A stretch of DNA of 64,000 nt from positions 1 to 64,000 of the forward strand of contig NZ_VTUZ01000029.1 of NCBI RefSeq assembly GCF_008369935.1. Reading direction: 5' to 3'. Of this stretch, positions 34,987 to 43,374 are shown in pieces (position 1 is the stretch's first letter; the number at the start of each line of letters is the position of its first letter). The notes beneath the pieces are model-generated. The model did not search any database. It had not been told where the DNA came from and saw only the letters and a program-made list of their open reading frames with translations. This stretch comes from Paraburkholderia panacisoli (lineage in GTDB: Bacteria > Pseudomonadota > Gammaproteobacteria > Burkholderiales > Burkholderiaceae). The position numbers and the translations under genes are program-made.

Positions 34987-36576
34987 TTACTGCTGAATGT
35001 ACAGATCCGCGAAATTGCCGCGCAGACCTTCGCCGGTCGGTGCGTAGTCCTTCACCTTCTTCGAAACGATGGTGATGTTGGGGTTCGCGCCGAACTCGAT
35101 CGACGGCACGTCGTCGTGAACGATCTGCTGGAACTGGATGAACAGCTGACGGCGCTTCGCTTCGTCGGTCTCCACCGAAGCCGCTTCGAGCAGACGATCG
35201 ACCTCCGGATTTGAATAGTGCGCCGCGTTGGAGAACGGCAGGCCGATCTTGAAGTTCTTCGACCAGAACACGCGCTGCACGCCCACCGTCGGATCGAACG
35301 CGTTCGAGAGCGCTTCGAGCGTGATGTCGAAAGCGCGATCCGTGTACGCTTTTTTCACATAGGTCGCGAAATCGTAGGTCTCGATCTCGCCGTCGATGCC
35401 GATGCGCGCCAGCGACTGCCGCACGAAATCGGCGGCGCGAGCGTCCTGAAACGGATTGAAGAGCAGGCGCAGCGTGAAGCGCTTTCCGTCCGCGCCGCGC
35501 TTGAGACCGGCGGCGTCGAGCGCGGCATTGGCCTGCGCGACGTCGTACGGAAAGTAACGAATGCCGGCATCGTGATACTTCGTGTTCGCGGTGCCGATGG
35601 CGGCGGCGGAGACCTGACCGTAGCCATACCAGACGATCCGGTTCAAGGCGTTGACGTCGATAGCCTGGGAAATCGCCTTGCGTACTGCCTTGTCCTTGAG
35701 GACCGGCGTGTCCAGATTGAAGATCAGTTGCTGGTGGTTGCTGACATACGGCCAGTTGGTCGTATCCACGCTGAAATCCGGCAGCGTCGTGAACCGTTTG
35801 ACATCCGCGAGAGGAATCGCCTGATCGCCCAGACTGGCCGCGCCCGATTCGAGCGCCGCCGCGCGGGCCGCGCCGTCGGGCAGAAAACGCACGATGATCT
35901 TGTCGACATACGGCTTGGGCTTGTCCCAGTAGTCCGGATTGCGCTCGAGCAGAATATAGCTGCCGTGCACGAACGATTTATAAACGAACGGCCCCGTGCC
36001 AACCGGCGCACTGTTATACGGATTGGAAACGATGTCCGTGCCTTCGTACAGGTGCTTCGGGATAATCGGCGACTCGGTACCGGCAAGCGCCGTCAGCAGA
36101 AAAGGCGCCGGCTTCGACAGTTCGATGATCGCGGTATAGGGGTCCGGCGTCTTCACGTCGGTCACGTTTGCGAACGTGCTGCGCCCACGCGGATGCACCT
36201 GTTTGAGCGTCAGAATCGAATAGGCTACGTCGGCGGACGTGAACGGCTTGCCGTCGTGCCATTTCACACCGCGCCGCAACGTGAAGCGATACTGCAGGCC
36301 GTCCTTGCTGACTGACCATGCGGTGGCCAGCAGCGGTGCGGGATTGAGGTTCTTGTCGTAAGTCAGCAAGCCTTCGACCACCTTCGGCCCGATCTCCGCA
36401 TTGCCGCCAGCGGTTGTGGTCAACGGAACGATCGAAGCCGGCTCAGGGGTGACGAGCCATGTGAGCGTTCCACCCTGGGTGGGCGCCGCCCGAGCCGGAA
36501 GCGTACCGGTGAAGATCAGCGTGGAGGCGAACAACGCACCGATCATGGTTCCGCGCAACCCGTTGTGCAAGCTCAT
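34987..36576 (-). CDS. Peptide/nickel-type ABC substrate-binding protein (SBP family 5), copy A
   Basis: This 529-residue periplasmic binding protein has a signal peptide (TLIFTGTLPARAA, cleavage near residue 32). Family-5 landmarks include GGTLTWLVTPEPASIVPL, FTLRRGVKWHDGKPFTSADV and PVGTGPFVYKSF. It is strongly similar over its length to the protein at 48524-50128, including VHPRGRSTFANVT and ELSKPAPFLL. No permease or ATPase gene adjoins it, so it probably feeds the importer at 44704-48510. Ligand is likely a sulfur-containing peptide or amide given its neighbours, which is inference. Confidence 0.87.
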   Translation of the reverse strand: MSLHNGLRGTMIGALFASTLIFTGTLPARAAPTQGGTLTWLVTPEPASIVPLTTTAGGNAEIGPKVVEGLLTYDKNLNPAPLLATAWSVSKDGLQYRFTLRRGVKWHDGKPFTSADVAYSILTLKQVHPRGRSTFANVTDVKTPDPYTAIIELSKPAPFLLTALAGTESPIIPKHLYEGTDIVSNPYNSAPVGTGPFVYKSFVHGSYILLERNPDYWDKPKPYVDKIIVRFLPDGAARAAALESGAASLGDQAIPLADVKRFTTLPDFSVDTTNWPYVSNHQQLIFNLDTPVLKDKAVRKAISQAIDVNALNRIVWYGYGQVSAAAIGTANTKYHDAGIRYFPYDVAQANAALDAAGLKRGADGKRFTLRLLFNPFQDARAADFVRQSLARIGIDGEIETYDFATYVKKAYTDRAFDITLEALSNAFDPTVGVQRVFWSKNFKIGLPFSNAAHYSNPEVDRLLEAASVETDEAKRRQLFIQFQQIVHDDVPSIEFGANPNITIVSKKVKDYAPTGEGLRGNFADLYIQQ

Positions 36577-36660
36577 ACGTATCCTCTTTTTCTAAGGGTG
36601 GTTGTCGTCATAGTGTCGATTCCGCCAGGAAGTTGGACGGTGAGCGAACAGCTGCATTTG

Positions 36661-36699
36661 AGTATCGAGGCGCCCCAGCGTCATCCCAAACCAACGAAT
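36661..36699 (-). promoter_or_regulatory. Sulfur-block promoter element, binding protein A
   Basis: On the minus strand, ATTCGTTGGTT (36699-36689) is followed after 22 bp by GATACT (36666-36661), 84 bp before the ATG at 36576. The plus-strand ssuA-type gene has the same element in opposite orientation at 36779, so the two form a long inverted repeat. Confidence 0.55.
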
Positions 36700-36778
36700 T
36701 TCGCTTTGCTTATTCGCTTTCAGTGTCTGATCCCTTGCCTGGAATCTGATTCGAACTACTGCAGATTTTCTTATCAGC

Positions 36779-36816
36779 ATTCGTTGGTTGGATTCGAGTG
36801 CGTACAAATCTAACGT
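36779..36816 (+). promoter_or_regulatory. Sulfur-block promoter element, ssuA-type operon
   Basis: ATTCGTTGGTT (36779-36789) is followed after 21 bp by TAACGT (36811-36816), 83 bp before the ATG at 36900. The flanks TTTTCTTAT...GC before and GG.TTC after it are shared with the tauD promoter, where TTGGTTGG-N19-TAACGTG is repeated with identical spacing. Confidence 0.6.
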
Positions 36817-36899
36817 GTAGTGCCGGCTCCTTGCCTTCGAGCACTGACGCTCCGTTGCTCGTTACTCAATCGTTACTCCCTACCGACTGGTATTGCCGC

Positions 36900-37967
36900 A
36901 TGCGCTATTTCCGTCTGCTGAAATCTTTCGTTGCCGTCGCGACCCTTTCGCTCGCCGCGGTTCACGCCTACGCCGATAAGCCCGCGGTGATCCGCATCGG
37001 CGTCGCGCAGCAGGGCACCGGCGACCCGCCCACCTTTGGCGGCTCACCTGCTGCGACGGTGCAATTGCAGCAGTCGCTGGAAAAAGAATTCGCCGCCAAC
37101 GGCATCAAGGTCGAATGGATTTTCTTCAAGGGCGCCGGCCCCGCTGTCAATGAAGCGATCGCCGACAAGTCGCTCGACTTCGCCTTTCAGGGCGATCTGC
37201 CCTCCGTTCTGGCCCGCGCCAACGGCCTGAAGACGCACCTGTTGCTCATCTCGGGCGCACGCGTCGGCATCAAGGTCGCGGTGCCCGCGGATTCCGACGT
37301 ACGCTCGCTCAAAGATCTCAAGGGCCGGCGCGTTTCGATCTTTCGCGGCACCAATCTGCAACTGGTCGCCGACAACGCGCTCGCCGCCAATCAGCTCGAC
37401 GAGCGCGATCTGCACGTGATCAATCTCGACTTCGCCAGCTCGCTCGCCGCGCTCGCGTCCAAGGGGATCGACGCGTCGGTCAACGACTACCACGTGTACA
37501 AACTGCGCGACCAGGGGTTAGCGAAAGTCGTGTACGAATCGCAGAACGACGGACCGCAATTCACGCGCCAATCACATCTGCTGGTGATCGACGATTTCGA
37601 CCAGGCGCATCCGGATATCGTGCAACGCGTCGTCAACGTGTTCGTGCAGGGCGCGCAATGGTCGTCCGACGAGGCGAACCGCGACGCGCTTTTCAAACTA
37701 TGGGCGAAGAGCGGTGTGCCCTATTCCTCGTGGCAAGCCGAGTTCGCCAATCAAACCCTGAAAAATCGCAACTCGCCGCTGATCGATCCGTTCATCGTCG
37801 CGCGCTATAAGGCCGTCGCGGCGGATGCGCTAAAGCTCAAGCTGATCCGCCAGCCGGTTCAGGTCGACGGCTGGTTCGAAACGAAATATCTGGACAACGC
37901 GCTGCGCGCACAGCAACTCGACCACTACTGGACGCGCTACGACGCGGCCGGCAAACCGCTCAGCTAA
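36900..37967 (+). CDS. Aliphatic sulfonate-type ABC substrate-binding protein (SsuA-like)
   Basis: This 355-residue protein has a signal peptide (MRYFRLLKSFVAVATLSLAAV, cleavage near HAYA-DK) and the SsuA/NMT1 pattern: VIRIGVAQQGTGDPP, GAGPAVNEAIADKSLDFAFQGDLPSVLARANGL (parts), and VSIFRGTNLQLVADNAL. The longer frame to 36798 crosses the promoter and is rejected. It is the first gene of a five-gene plus-strand operon with two permeases, an ATPase and a flavin monooxygenase, so it captures a sulfonate or related organosulfur compound in the periplasm. Confidence 0.88.
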   Translation: MRYFRLLKSFVAVATLSLAAVHAYADKPAVIRIGVAQQGTGDPPTFGGSPAATVQLQQSLEKEFAANGIKVEWIFFKGAGPAVNEAIADKSLDFAFQGDLPSVLARANGLKTHLLLISGARVGIKVAVPADSDVRSLKDLKGRRVSIFRGTNLQLVADNALAANQLDERDLHVINLDFASSLAALASKGIDASVNDYHVYKLRDQGLAKVVYESQNDGPQFTRQSHLLVIDDFDQAHPDIVQRVVNVFVQGAQWSSDEANRDALFKLWAKSGVPYSSWQAEFANQTLKNRNSPLIDPFIVARYKAVAADALKLKLIRQPVQVDGWFETKYLDNALRAQQLDHYWTRYDAAGKPLS

Positions 37968-37982
37968 ACGGGAGCGATCACG

Positions 37983-38837
37983 ATGAGCGAAACCGCAATC
38001 ACGGTCGACAGCGATCGGCTCGGTCCCATCGCCACGGCGCCTCGCGCGCCGCTCCATCGCAATGCGCGATTGCGCGCGCTCGCCTGGCGGCTCGCGCCGT
38101 GGCTGTTGCCCGCCGTATTGCTCGCCTTGTGGGCGGCCGGCTGCGAGCGCGGCTGGATCGCACCGCAGATCCTGCCGCCGCCCGAGCGCGTGTTCGACAC
38201 CTTCGTCGAACTGGCGAAGAGCGGCGACCTCCTGCGCAATACGCTGATCAGCCTGCAACGCGTGCTGCTCGGCTTCGGCGCGGGCACGCTGCTCGGCTTC
38301 GCGCTCGGCGCGGCACTCGGTCTGTCGCGCACGCTCGAAGCGTATGTGCTGCCGAGCTTCAATGCGCTCGTGCAGATTCCGGTGCTCGGCTGGCTGCCGT
38401 TTCTGCTACTGCTCGTCGGCGTCGGCGAGCCGCTCAAATACATTCTGATCGCACATGCCGCGCTCGTTCCCGTGACCTTGAGCACCTTGCAGGGATTTCG
38501 TCAGACGCCCGCCGCACTCGATGAAGTCGCGCGCGTCTTCGAATACAGCGGCTGGCAACGGATCTGTTATCTCGTGCTGCCCGCTGCCGTGCCGACACTC
38601 GCCACCGGCGTACGGCTCGCGTTCACCAAGGCCTGGCTCGCGCTGGTGGTCGTCGAACTGGTCGCGTCCTCCGAAGGGCTCGGCTATCTGATCGTCTACG
38701 GCCGGCAGCTGTTTCAGCTCGATCTGGTGATGGCTTCGGTGGTCGTCGTCGGCGCCATCGGCTATGCGATGAACCGTTCGCTCGATGCGCTCGAAGCGCG
38801 TTTGAGACGCGGTCAACCGTCGGCCTTCCGCGAGTGA
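37983..38837 (+). CDS. ABC transporter permease, SsuC type (first of two)
   Basis: This 284-residue inner-membrane permease has about six membrane segments, starting WLLPAVLLALWAAGCERGWI. Its cytoplasmic EAA loop is in ALDEVARVFEYSGWQRICYLVLPAAVPTLATG (part). It begins 16 bp after the ssuA-like gene. It is distinct from the next permease, so the importer may be a heterodimer, whereas canonical SsuC is a homodimer. Confidence 0.88.
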   Translation: MSETAITVDSDRLGPIATAPRAPLHRNARLRALAWRLAPWLLPAVLLALWAAGCERGWIAPQILPPPERVFDTFVELAKSGDLLRNTLISLQRVLLGFGAGTLLGFALGAALGLSRTLEAYVLPSFNALVQIPVLGWLPFLLLLVGVGEPLKYILIAHAALVPVTLSTLQGFRQTPAALDEVARVFEYSGWQRICYLVLPAAVPTLATGVRLAFTKAWLALVVVELVASSEGLGYLIVYGRQLFQLDLVMASVVVVGAIGYAMNRSLDALEARLRRGQPSAFRE

Positions 38838-38879
38838 TGGCAGCGGCTGTTGACGCACATTGCCTATGAGGTATCCACG

Positions 38880-39761
38880 ATGAGTTCAGGTCTTCTCAAG
38901 CGTTCCAGCGGATCGAAGCAGTCCGCCCACGCGTCCTGCGATTGCGGCAACGTGCCTGCCGCTTTCCAGCGCGCGGCGCGGCCGCGACGGCCGTGGCTCA
39001 CCCGCATTGACTGGCGCGGCGCTGTCCTGCCCATTGCCGCCATTGCGCTGTGGTGGGCGGTCTCGGAAGCGCACATGATCAAAAGCGGTCTGCTGGTGAG
39101 CCCCGCGCAAGTGCTCGCCACGGCCTGGCAGCAGATCGTCAGCGGCGCGCTGTTCAAGGCGCTTTTCGCGTCGCTTGCGCGCGAAGCAAGCGGCTTCATG
39201 ATCGGCACGCTCGGCGGCCTGCTGCTCGGCAGCGTGCTCGGCTTTTCGCGGCTCGCCGCGCGGACGATCGGCCCGAGCTTCGACACCTTCAAGCAGATCT
39301 CGCTGTTCGCGTGGATTCCGCTGATCTCCGTGTGGTTCGGTCTCGGCGATGCGGCGAAAGTCGTGTTCCTGTCTCTCGCCGCGTTGCTGCCGGTCGCCGC
39401 CCACACGTGCGACGGCATCCATGCGGTGCCGCGCGCCTATATCGAAGTCGCGCGCGCCTTTCGCTATTCGCGCTGGCAGTTGATCCGCGCCGTGATTCTG
39501 CCCGCCGCGCTGCCGTCAATTTTCACGGGCATCTATCTCGCGCTGATCTATTCGTGGCTCGCCACGCTCGGCGCCGAATATCTGCTGGTGGCGGGCAGCG
39601 GAATCGGCAATACGCTGATCGACGGCAGCGAGCAGTTCCGCATGGACCTCGTGCTATTCGGCGTGATCGTGGTCGGCTTGACCGGCTGGGCGCTGAATGC
39701 GCTCGCGCGGGCAGTGGAACGGGCGGTCTTTGCGCGCCGTTCGCAGGGGGCCGCGCGATGA
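38880..39761 (+). CDS. ABC transporter permease, SsuC type (second of two)
   Basis: This 293-residue permease starts at the ATG at 38880, which has GAGGT 7 bp upstream; the TTG at 38850 is rejected. A 45-residue cytosolic N-terminus precedes the first membrane helix (AVLPIAAIALWWAVSEAH). The EAA loop is AYIEVARAFRYSRWQLIRAVILPAALPSIFTG (part). It lies 42 bp after the first permease and is followed by a tandem-repeat spacer before the ATPase. Confidence 0.87.
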   Translation: MSSGLLKRSSGSKQSAHASCDCGNVPAAFQRAARPRRPWLTRIDWRGAVLPIAAIALWWAVSEAHMIKSGLLVSPAQVLATAWQQIVSGALFKALFASLAREASGFMIGTLGGLLLGSVLGFSRLAARTIGPSFDTFKQISLFAWIPLISVWFGLGDAAKVVFLSLAALLPVAAHTCDGIHAVPRAYIEVARAFRYSRWQLIRAVILPAALPSIFTGIYLALIYSWLATLGAEYLLVAGSGIGNTLIDGSEQFRMDLVLFGVIVVGLTGWALNALARAVERAVFARRSQGAAR

Positions 39762-39788
39762 ATCCGCAGACATTCTTCGCTTGCTACA

Positions 39789-39843
39789 CAGCGAACCCGC
39801 AGTGACCCCGCAGCGAACCCGCACTGAATCCGCATTGAGTTCG
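39789..39843 (+). repeat. Five imperfect 11-bp tandem repeats in an operon spacer
   Basis: Units read CAGCGAACCCG, CAGTGACCCCG, CAGCGAACCCG, CACTGAATCCG, CATTGAGTTCG. The array fills about half of the 108-bp gap between the second permease and the ATPase gene. The 11-bp period is not a multiple of three and no frame is conserved, so it is non-coding. Confidence 0.8.
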
Positions 39844-39869
39844 CACCGACCACAGATCAAGGCCCGTTC

Positions 39870-40721
39870 ATGACTTCTTCCACGCTTTCCGAAAGCATCG
39901 ACATTCTTCACGTCAGCAAGCGCTACGCGCAGCAAGACGGCGCGCCGCTCGCGGTGCTCGACGACATCAGCCTGCGCGTGCGTCCAGGCGAATTCGTCAG
40001 CGTGCTCGGTGCGAGCGGTTGCGGCAAGTCGACCCTGCTGCGCTTGATCGCGGGACTGGATAACGACTACAGCGGCGATATCGTCGTCGCGGGAGAAAAG
40101 GTCCGCGATACCTCGCTCGAACGCGGCATCGTGTTTCAGGACCACCGCCTGTTTCCGTGGCTCACGGCAGCGCAAAACATTCTCGCCGCGCTGCGCAACG
40201 CGCCGCTGTCGGCGCGCGAAAAGCGCGATGCGGTCGCGCAGCACATTGCGCTCGTCGGTTTGAGCGGTTTTGAAAATGCGTATCCGCATCAGCTTTCAGG
40301 CGGGATGGCGCAACGCGTGGCGATTGCACGCGGACTCGTGAACCGTCCGCGCGTGCTGCTGCTCGACGAACCGTTCGGCGCGCTCGACGCGTTGACGCGC
40401 GGCCGTTTGCAAAACGAACTGCAACGCATCTGGGAACACGAGCGCATCACGATGATCCTGGTCACGCACGATGTCGACGAGGCGCTCTATCTCGGCGACC
40501 GCGTCGTCACGATGGCGCCGCGGCCGGGCCGTATCAAACGGATTGTCGATGTTGCGCTGCCGCGTCCACGCGAGCGCAACCATCCCCGCTTCATCCGTTT
40601 GCGCGAAGAAGTGCTGGCCGATTTCGCCGAGCAGCACGGCGAGCCGCGCGCACCGCGCGATGGCGGCACGCGCATTCCGGTGACCAGCCCGCCGATCACC
40701 GAATGGCGGCTCGCGTGGTGA
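39870..40721 (+). CDS. ABC transporter ATP-binding protein, SsuB type
   Basis: This 283-residue ATPase has Walker A GASGCGKST at 47-55, Q-loop FQDHRLFPWLT, signature LSGGMAQRVAIARGL, Walker B VLLLDEPFGALDALTRG and switch VTHDVDEALYLGDRVV. LDEPFGALDALTR and DHRLFPW are typical for sulfonate, nitrate and taurine importers. It energises the two permeases upstream. The coding frame begins with GTC-free ATG at 39870 but has only a weak ribosome site after the tandem repeats. Confidence 0.9.
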   Translation: MTSSTLSESIDILHVSKRYAQQDGAPLAVLDDISLRVRPGEFVSVLGASGCGKSTLLRLIAGLDNDYSGDIVVAGEKVRDTSLERGIVFQDHRLFPWLTAAQNILAALRNAPLSAREKRDAVAQHIALVGLSGFENAYPHQLSGGMAQRVAIARGLVNRPRVLLLDEPFGALDALTRGRLQNELQRIWEHERITMILVTHDVDEALYLGDRVVTMAPRPGRIKRIVDVALPRPRERNHPRFIRLREEVLADFAEQHGEPRAPRDGGTRIPVTSPPITEWRLAW

Positions 40722-40770
40722 ACCGCGCGACGTCCCCACGCATACCCACAACCCTTACATGGAGCAAACG

Positions 40771-42147
40771 ATGAGCGGTGAAAATCGGCACAAGCGGCAG
40801 ATCAGGCTGGGCGCTTTCCTGATGGAGACGGGCCACCATATCGCCGCATGGCGGCACCCGGACGCGCACGCGGGCGGCGGCCTCGACTTCGCGCACTACG
40901 CGGAGTTGGCGCAGATCGCCGAGCGCGCCAAATTCGACGCGGTGTTTTTCGCCGACAGCGTGAGCGTACGCGACACGAATCTGCCCTCGCTGTCGCGCAC
41001 CGCGCGCGCCGATCATTTCGAGCCGTTGACGTTGCTCGCGGCGCTGTCCGTCGTGACGAAGCACGTCGGTCTGATCGCGACGGTTTCCACCACCTTTAAC
41101 GAGCCGTACAACCTCGCGCGCAAATTCGCGTCGCTCGATCATCTGAGCGGCGGACGCTCGGGCTGGAATCTCGTCACGTCGAGCACGGAGTCCGAAGCGC
41201 TCAATTTCAGCTTCGAGAGTCATCCGGATCACGCAGTGCGCTATGAGCGCGCACGCGAGTTCTACGACGTGGTGGCCGGCCTGTGGGACAGCTGGGAAGA
41301 CGACGCGTTCATCCGCGACAAGACGAGCGGTATCTATTTCGACCCCGACAAGCTCCACGTGCTCGGCCACGCCGGCAAGCACTTCAAGGTGCGCGGACCG
41401 CTGAACGTCGCACGCTCGCCGCAGGGTTGGCCGGTGGTCGTGCAGGCCGGTGCGTCCGAAGCGGGACGGGAACTCGCCGCGCAAACTGCCGAGGTAATCT
41501 TCGTCGCGCATCAAACGCTCGATGAAGCTCGCGCGTTCTATCGCGACGTCAAAGGGCGTCTCGCGAAATACGGACGCGCGCCGGATCATCTGAAGATCAT
41601 GCCGGGCATCTTTCCGGTGGTCGGCCGCACGCAGGAAGAAGCCGAAGCGAAATTCGCCGCGCTCCAGGATCTGATTCATCCGACCGTCGGACTGTCGCTG
41701 CTGTCGAACATGTCGGGCGGCGTGGACCTGTCCCAGTACCCTGTCGACGGACCGCTGCCCGAGCTGCCGGAAACCAACGGCGGCAAGAGCCGGCAGCGCC
41801 TGCTGTTCGATCTCGCGCGGCGCGAGAATCTGACGATCCGCGATCTGTATCTGCGCATTGCGGGCGCACGCGGCCATCAGCAGGTGGTCGGCACGCCGCA
41901 GAGCATCGCGGACCAGTTGCAGCAGTGGTTCGAGGAAGAAGGCGCGGACGGCTTCAATATCATGTCGCCGTGGCTGCCGGGCGGCCTGACGGAATTCGCC
42001 GATCTGGTGGTGCCGGAGCTGCAGCGGCGCGGCCTCTTTCGCACCGAATATGAGGGCAACACGCTGCGCGAGAACCTCGGGCTGCCGCGGCCGGCCAATC
42101 GCCATGCCGTTGCGTCGAAGCAGGTGGCCGCCGTAGCCGGACAGTGA
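40771..42147 (+). CDS. LLM-class FMN-dependent monooxygenase (NtaA/DszA type)
   Basis: This 458-residue flavin-dependent monooxygenase opens with QIRLGAFLMETGHHIAAWRHP. It contains NLARKFASLDHLSGGRSGWNLVTSS (part), LWDSWEDDAFIRDK and QAGASEAGRELAAQTAEVIF, and ends NTLRENLGLPRPAN. It is very similar to the protein at 54037-55374 and less so to those at 31772 and 52627. The ATG at 40771 has GGAG six bases upstream; the ATG at 40759 is less likely. It is the last gene of the Ssu-type import operon, so it probably desulfurises the imported compound with FMNH2 supplied from elsewhere. Confidence 0.88.
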   Translation: MSGENRHKRQIRLGAFLMETGHHIAAWRHPDAHAGGGLDFAHYAELAQIAERAKFDAVFFADSVSVRDTNLPSLSRTARADHFEPLTLLAALSVVTKHVGLIATVSTTFNEPYNLARKFASLDHLSGGRSGWNLVTSSTESEALNFSFESHPDHAVRYERAREFYDVVAGLWDSWEDDAFIRDKTSGIYFDPDKLHVLGHAGKHFKVRGPLNVARSPQGWPVVVQAGASEAGRELAAQTAEVIFVAHQTLDEARAFYRDVKGRLAKYGRAPDHLKIMPGIFPVVGRTQEEAEAKFAALQDLIHPTVGLSLLSNMSGGVDLSQYPVDGPLPELPETNGGKSRQRLLFDLARRENLTIRDLYLRIAGARGHQQVVGTPQSIADQLQQWFEEEGADGFNIMSPWLPGGLTEFADLVVPELQRRGLFRTEYEGNTLRENLGLPRPANRHAVASKQVAAVAGQ

Positions 42148-42272
42148 GGCGGCAGGAGACGGGCTCGCGAGCCGCTGTCGGATCGAACCAACGAACGACT
42201 CGCGGCTCGCGACGCGCGCGCGCGCGTTCGATCCGCGCGCCGTTTCCAACTTCCGCTGCTTTTCTTATGGGC

Positions 42273-42310
42273 AATGATTGGTTGGTTTCACGCGCCGGCG
42301 AATTTAACGT
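42273..42310 (+). promoter_or_regulatory. Sulfur-block promoter element, tauD-sfnG
   Basis: AATGATTGGTT (42273-42283) is followed after 21 bp by TAACGT (42305-42310), 55 bp before the ATG at 42366. TTGGTTGG-N19-TAACGTG matches the ssuA-type promoter exactly. A further reversed copy AACCAACGAAC lies at 42186-42196. Confidence 0.6.
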
Positions 42311-42365
42311 GAGCATCGCCGGCCTTCGAGCCGATCGCCTACGTTCTCTTCGCCAGGAGCTTCGC

Positions 42366-43313
42366 ATGAGCGCAGCCGCATTGCAGGAAGTACAGTCGAT
42401 TCAGGTCACCCCGCTTTCCGCGCATATCGGCGCCGAAATTCACGGCGTCGATCTCACCCGGAAACTGGACCCGCGTCAGGTCGCGGAGATTCGCGCAGCG
42501 CTTCTGAAGTGGCGCGTGGTTTTCTTTCGCGAGCAGTTCCTGACGCACGAGCAGCACATCGCCTTCTCGGCGCAGTTCGGCGAACTCACGCTGGGCCATC
42601 CGGTGTTCGGTCACGTAGACGGGCACCCGGAGATCTATTCGATCTCCAAGTACCGCAAGGCCACGCGTTTCGAAGGTCAGGCGCTGCTGCGTCCGTGGAC
42701 CGGCTGGCATACCGACGTGACGGCCGCGGTCAATCCGCCGTGGGCGTCGATCCTGCGTGGCGTGACGATTCCGCCATACGGCGGCGATACGCAATGGACC
42801 AGCCTCGTCGCCGCTTATCAGAAGCTCTCCGAGCCGCTGCGCGCTTTCGTCGACAGCCTGCGCGGACTGCATCGCTTCACGCCGCCGGCCGGCGCGAGCG
42901 GCACCGAAGCGTTCGTCAAAGCCGTCGAACAGCGCATTCTCGTTACCGAGCATCCGCTCGTGCGCGTGCATCCGGAAACCGGAGAGCGGGCGCTTTACGT
43001 GAGCCCGAGCTTTTTGAAGTCGATCGTCGGTGTGACGCCGCGTGAAAGCCAGGTGCTGCTCGAACTGCTCTGGGAACACGTAACGCGGCCTGAGTTCACG
43101 GTGCGCTTCAAATGGGAGGCCGGCAGTGTCGCGTTCTGGGACAACCGCGCGACGGCTCACCTCGCGCCCACCGATATTTTCGATCTCGACTTCGACCGGC
43201 AGCTGTATCGCACCACGCTGGTGGGCGATGTGCCCGTCGGGCCGGACGGCAGGCAATCCGTGGCGATCGAGGGCTCGCCCGTGAGCGCCGCCGCAGCGGT
43301 CGCATTGAACTGA
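42366..43313 (+). CDS. TauD/AtsK-family Fe(II)/2-oxoglutarate dioxygenase
   Basis: This 315-residue enzyme of the taurine dioxygenase family has iron ligands His115 and Asp117 (GWHTDV), distal His264 (DNRATAHLAP) and a 2-oxoglutarate-binding Arg in FDRQLYRTTL. HIGAEIHGVDL near the start is the family signature. The ATG at 42366 has CAGGAG six bases upstream; an upstream open frame crosses the promoter. Such enzymes hydroxylate the carbon bearing a sulfonate or sulfate ester and release sulfite or sulfate. Its substrate could be an alkyl sulfate or sulfonate. It forms a pair with the SfnG-like gene 61 bp downstream. Confidence 0.88.
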   Translation: MSAAALQEVQSIQVTPLSAHIGAEIHGVDLTRKLDPRQVAEIRAALLKWRVVFFREQFLTHEQHIAFSAQFGELTLGHPVFGHVDGHPEIYSISKYRKATRFEGQALLRPWTGWHTDVTAAVNPPWASILRGVTIPPYGGDTQWTSLVAAYQKLSEPLRAFVDSLRGLHRFTPPAGASGTEAFVKAVEQRILVTEHPLVRVHPETGERALYVSPSFLKSIVGVTPRESQVLLELLWEHVTRPEFTVRFKWEAGSVAFWDNRATAHLAPTDIFDLDFDRQLYRTTLVGDVPVGPDGRQSVAIEGSPVSAAAAVALN

Positions 43314-43374
43314 GCGACAGCCGCTGCTTCTTCGAACCCACCCTCTCGCACGCCTTTGGGCACGGAACCGCACT

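Noticed and set aside
36565..36813. 82-codon plus-strand frame across the binding protein A / ssuA intergenic region
   Set aside because: It covers both copies of the shared promoter element and has no ribosome site or domain.
40696..42249. 517-codon minus-strand frame opposite the flavin monooxygenase
   Set aside because: Antisense shadow; the plus-strand frame carries the family motifs.
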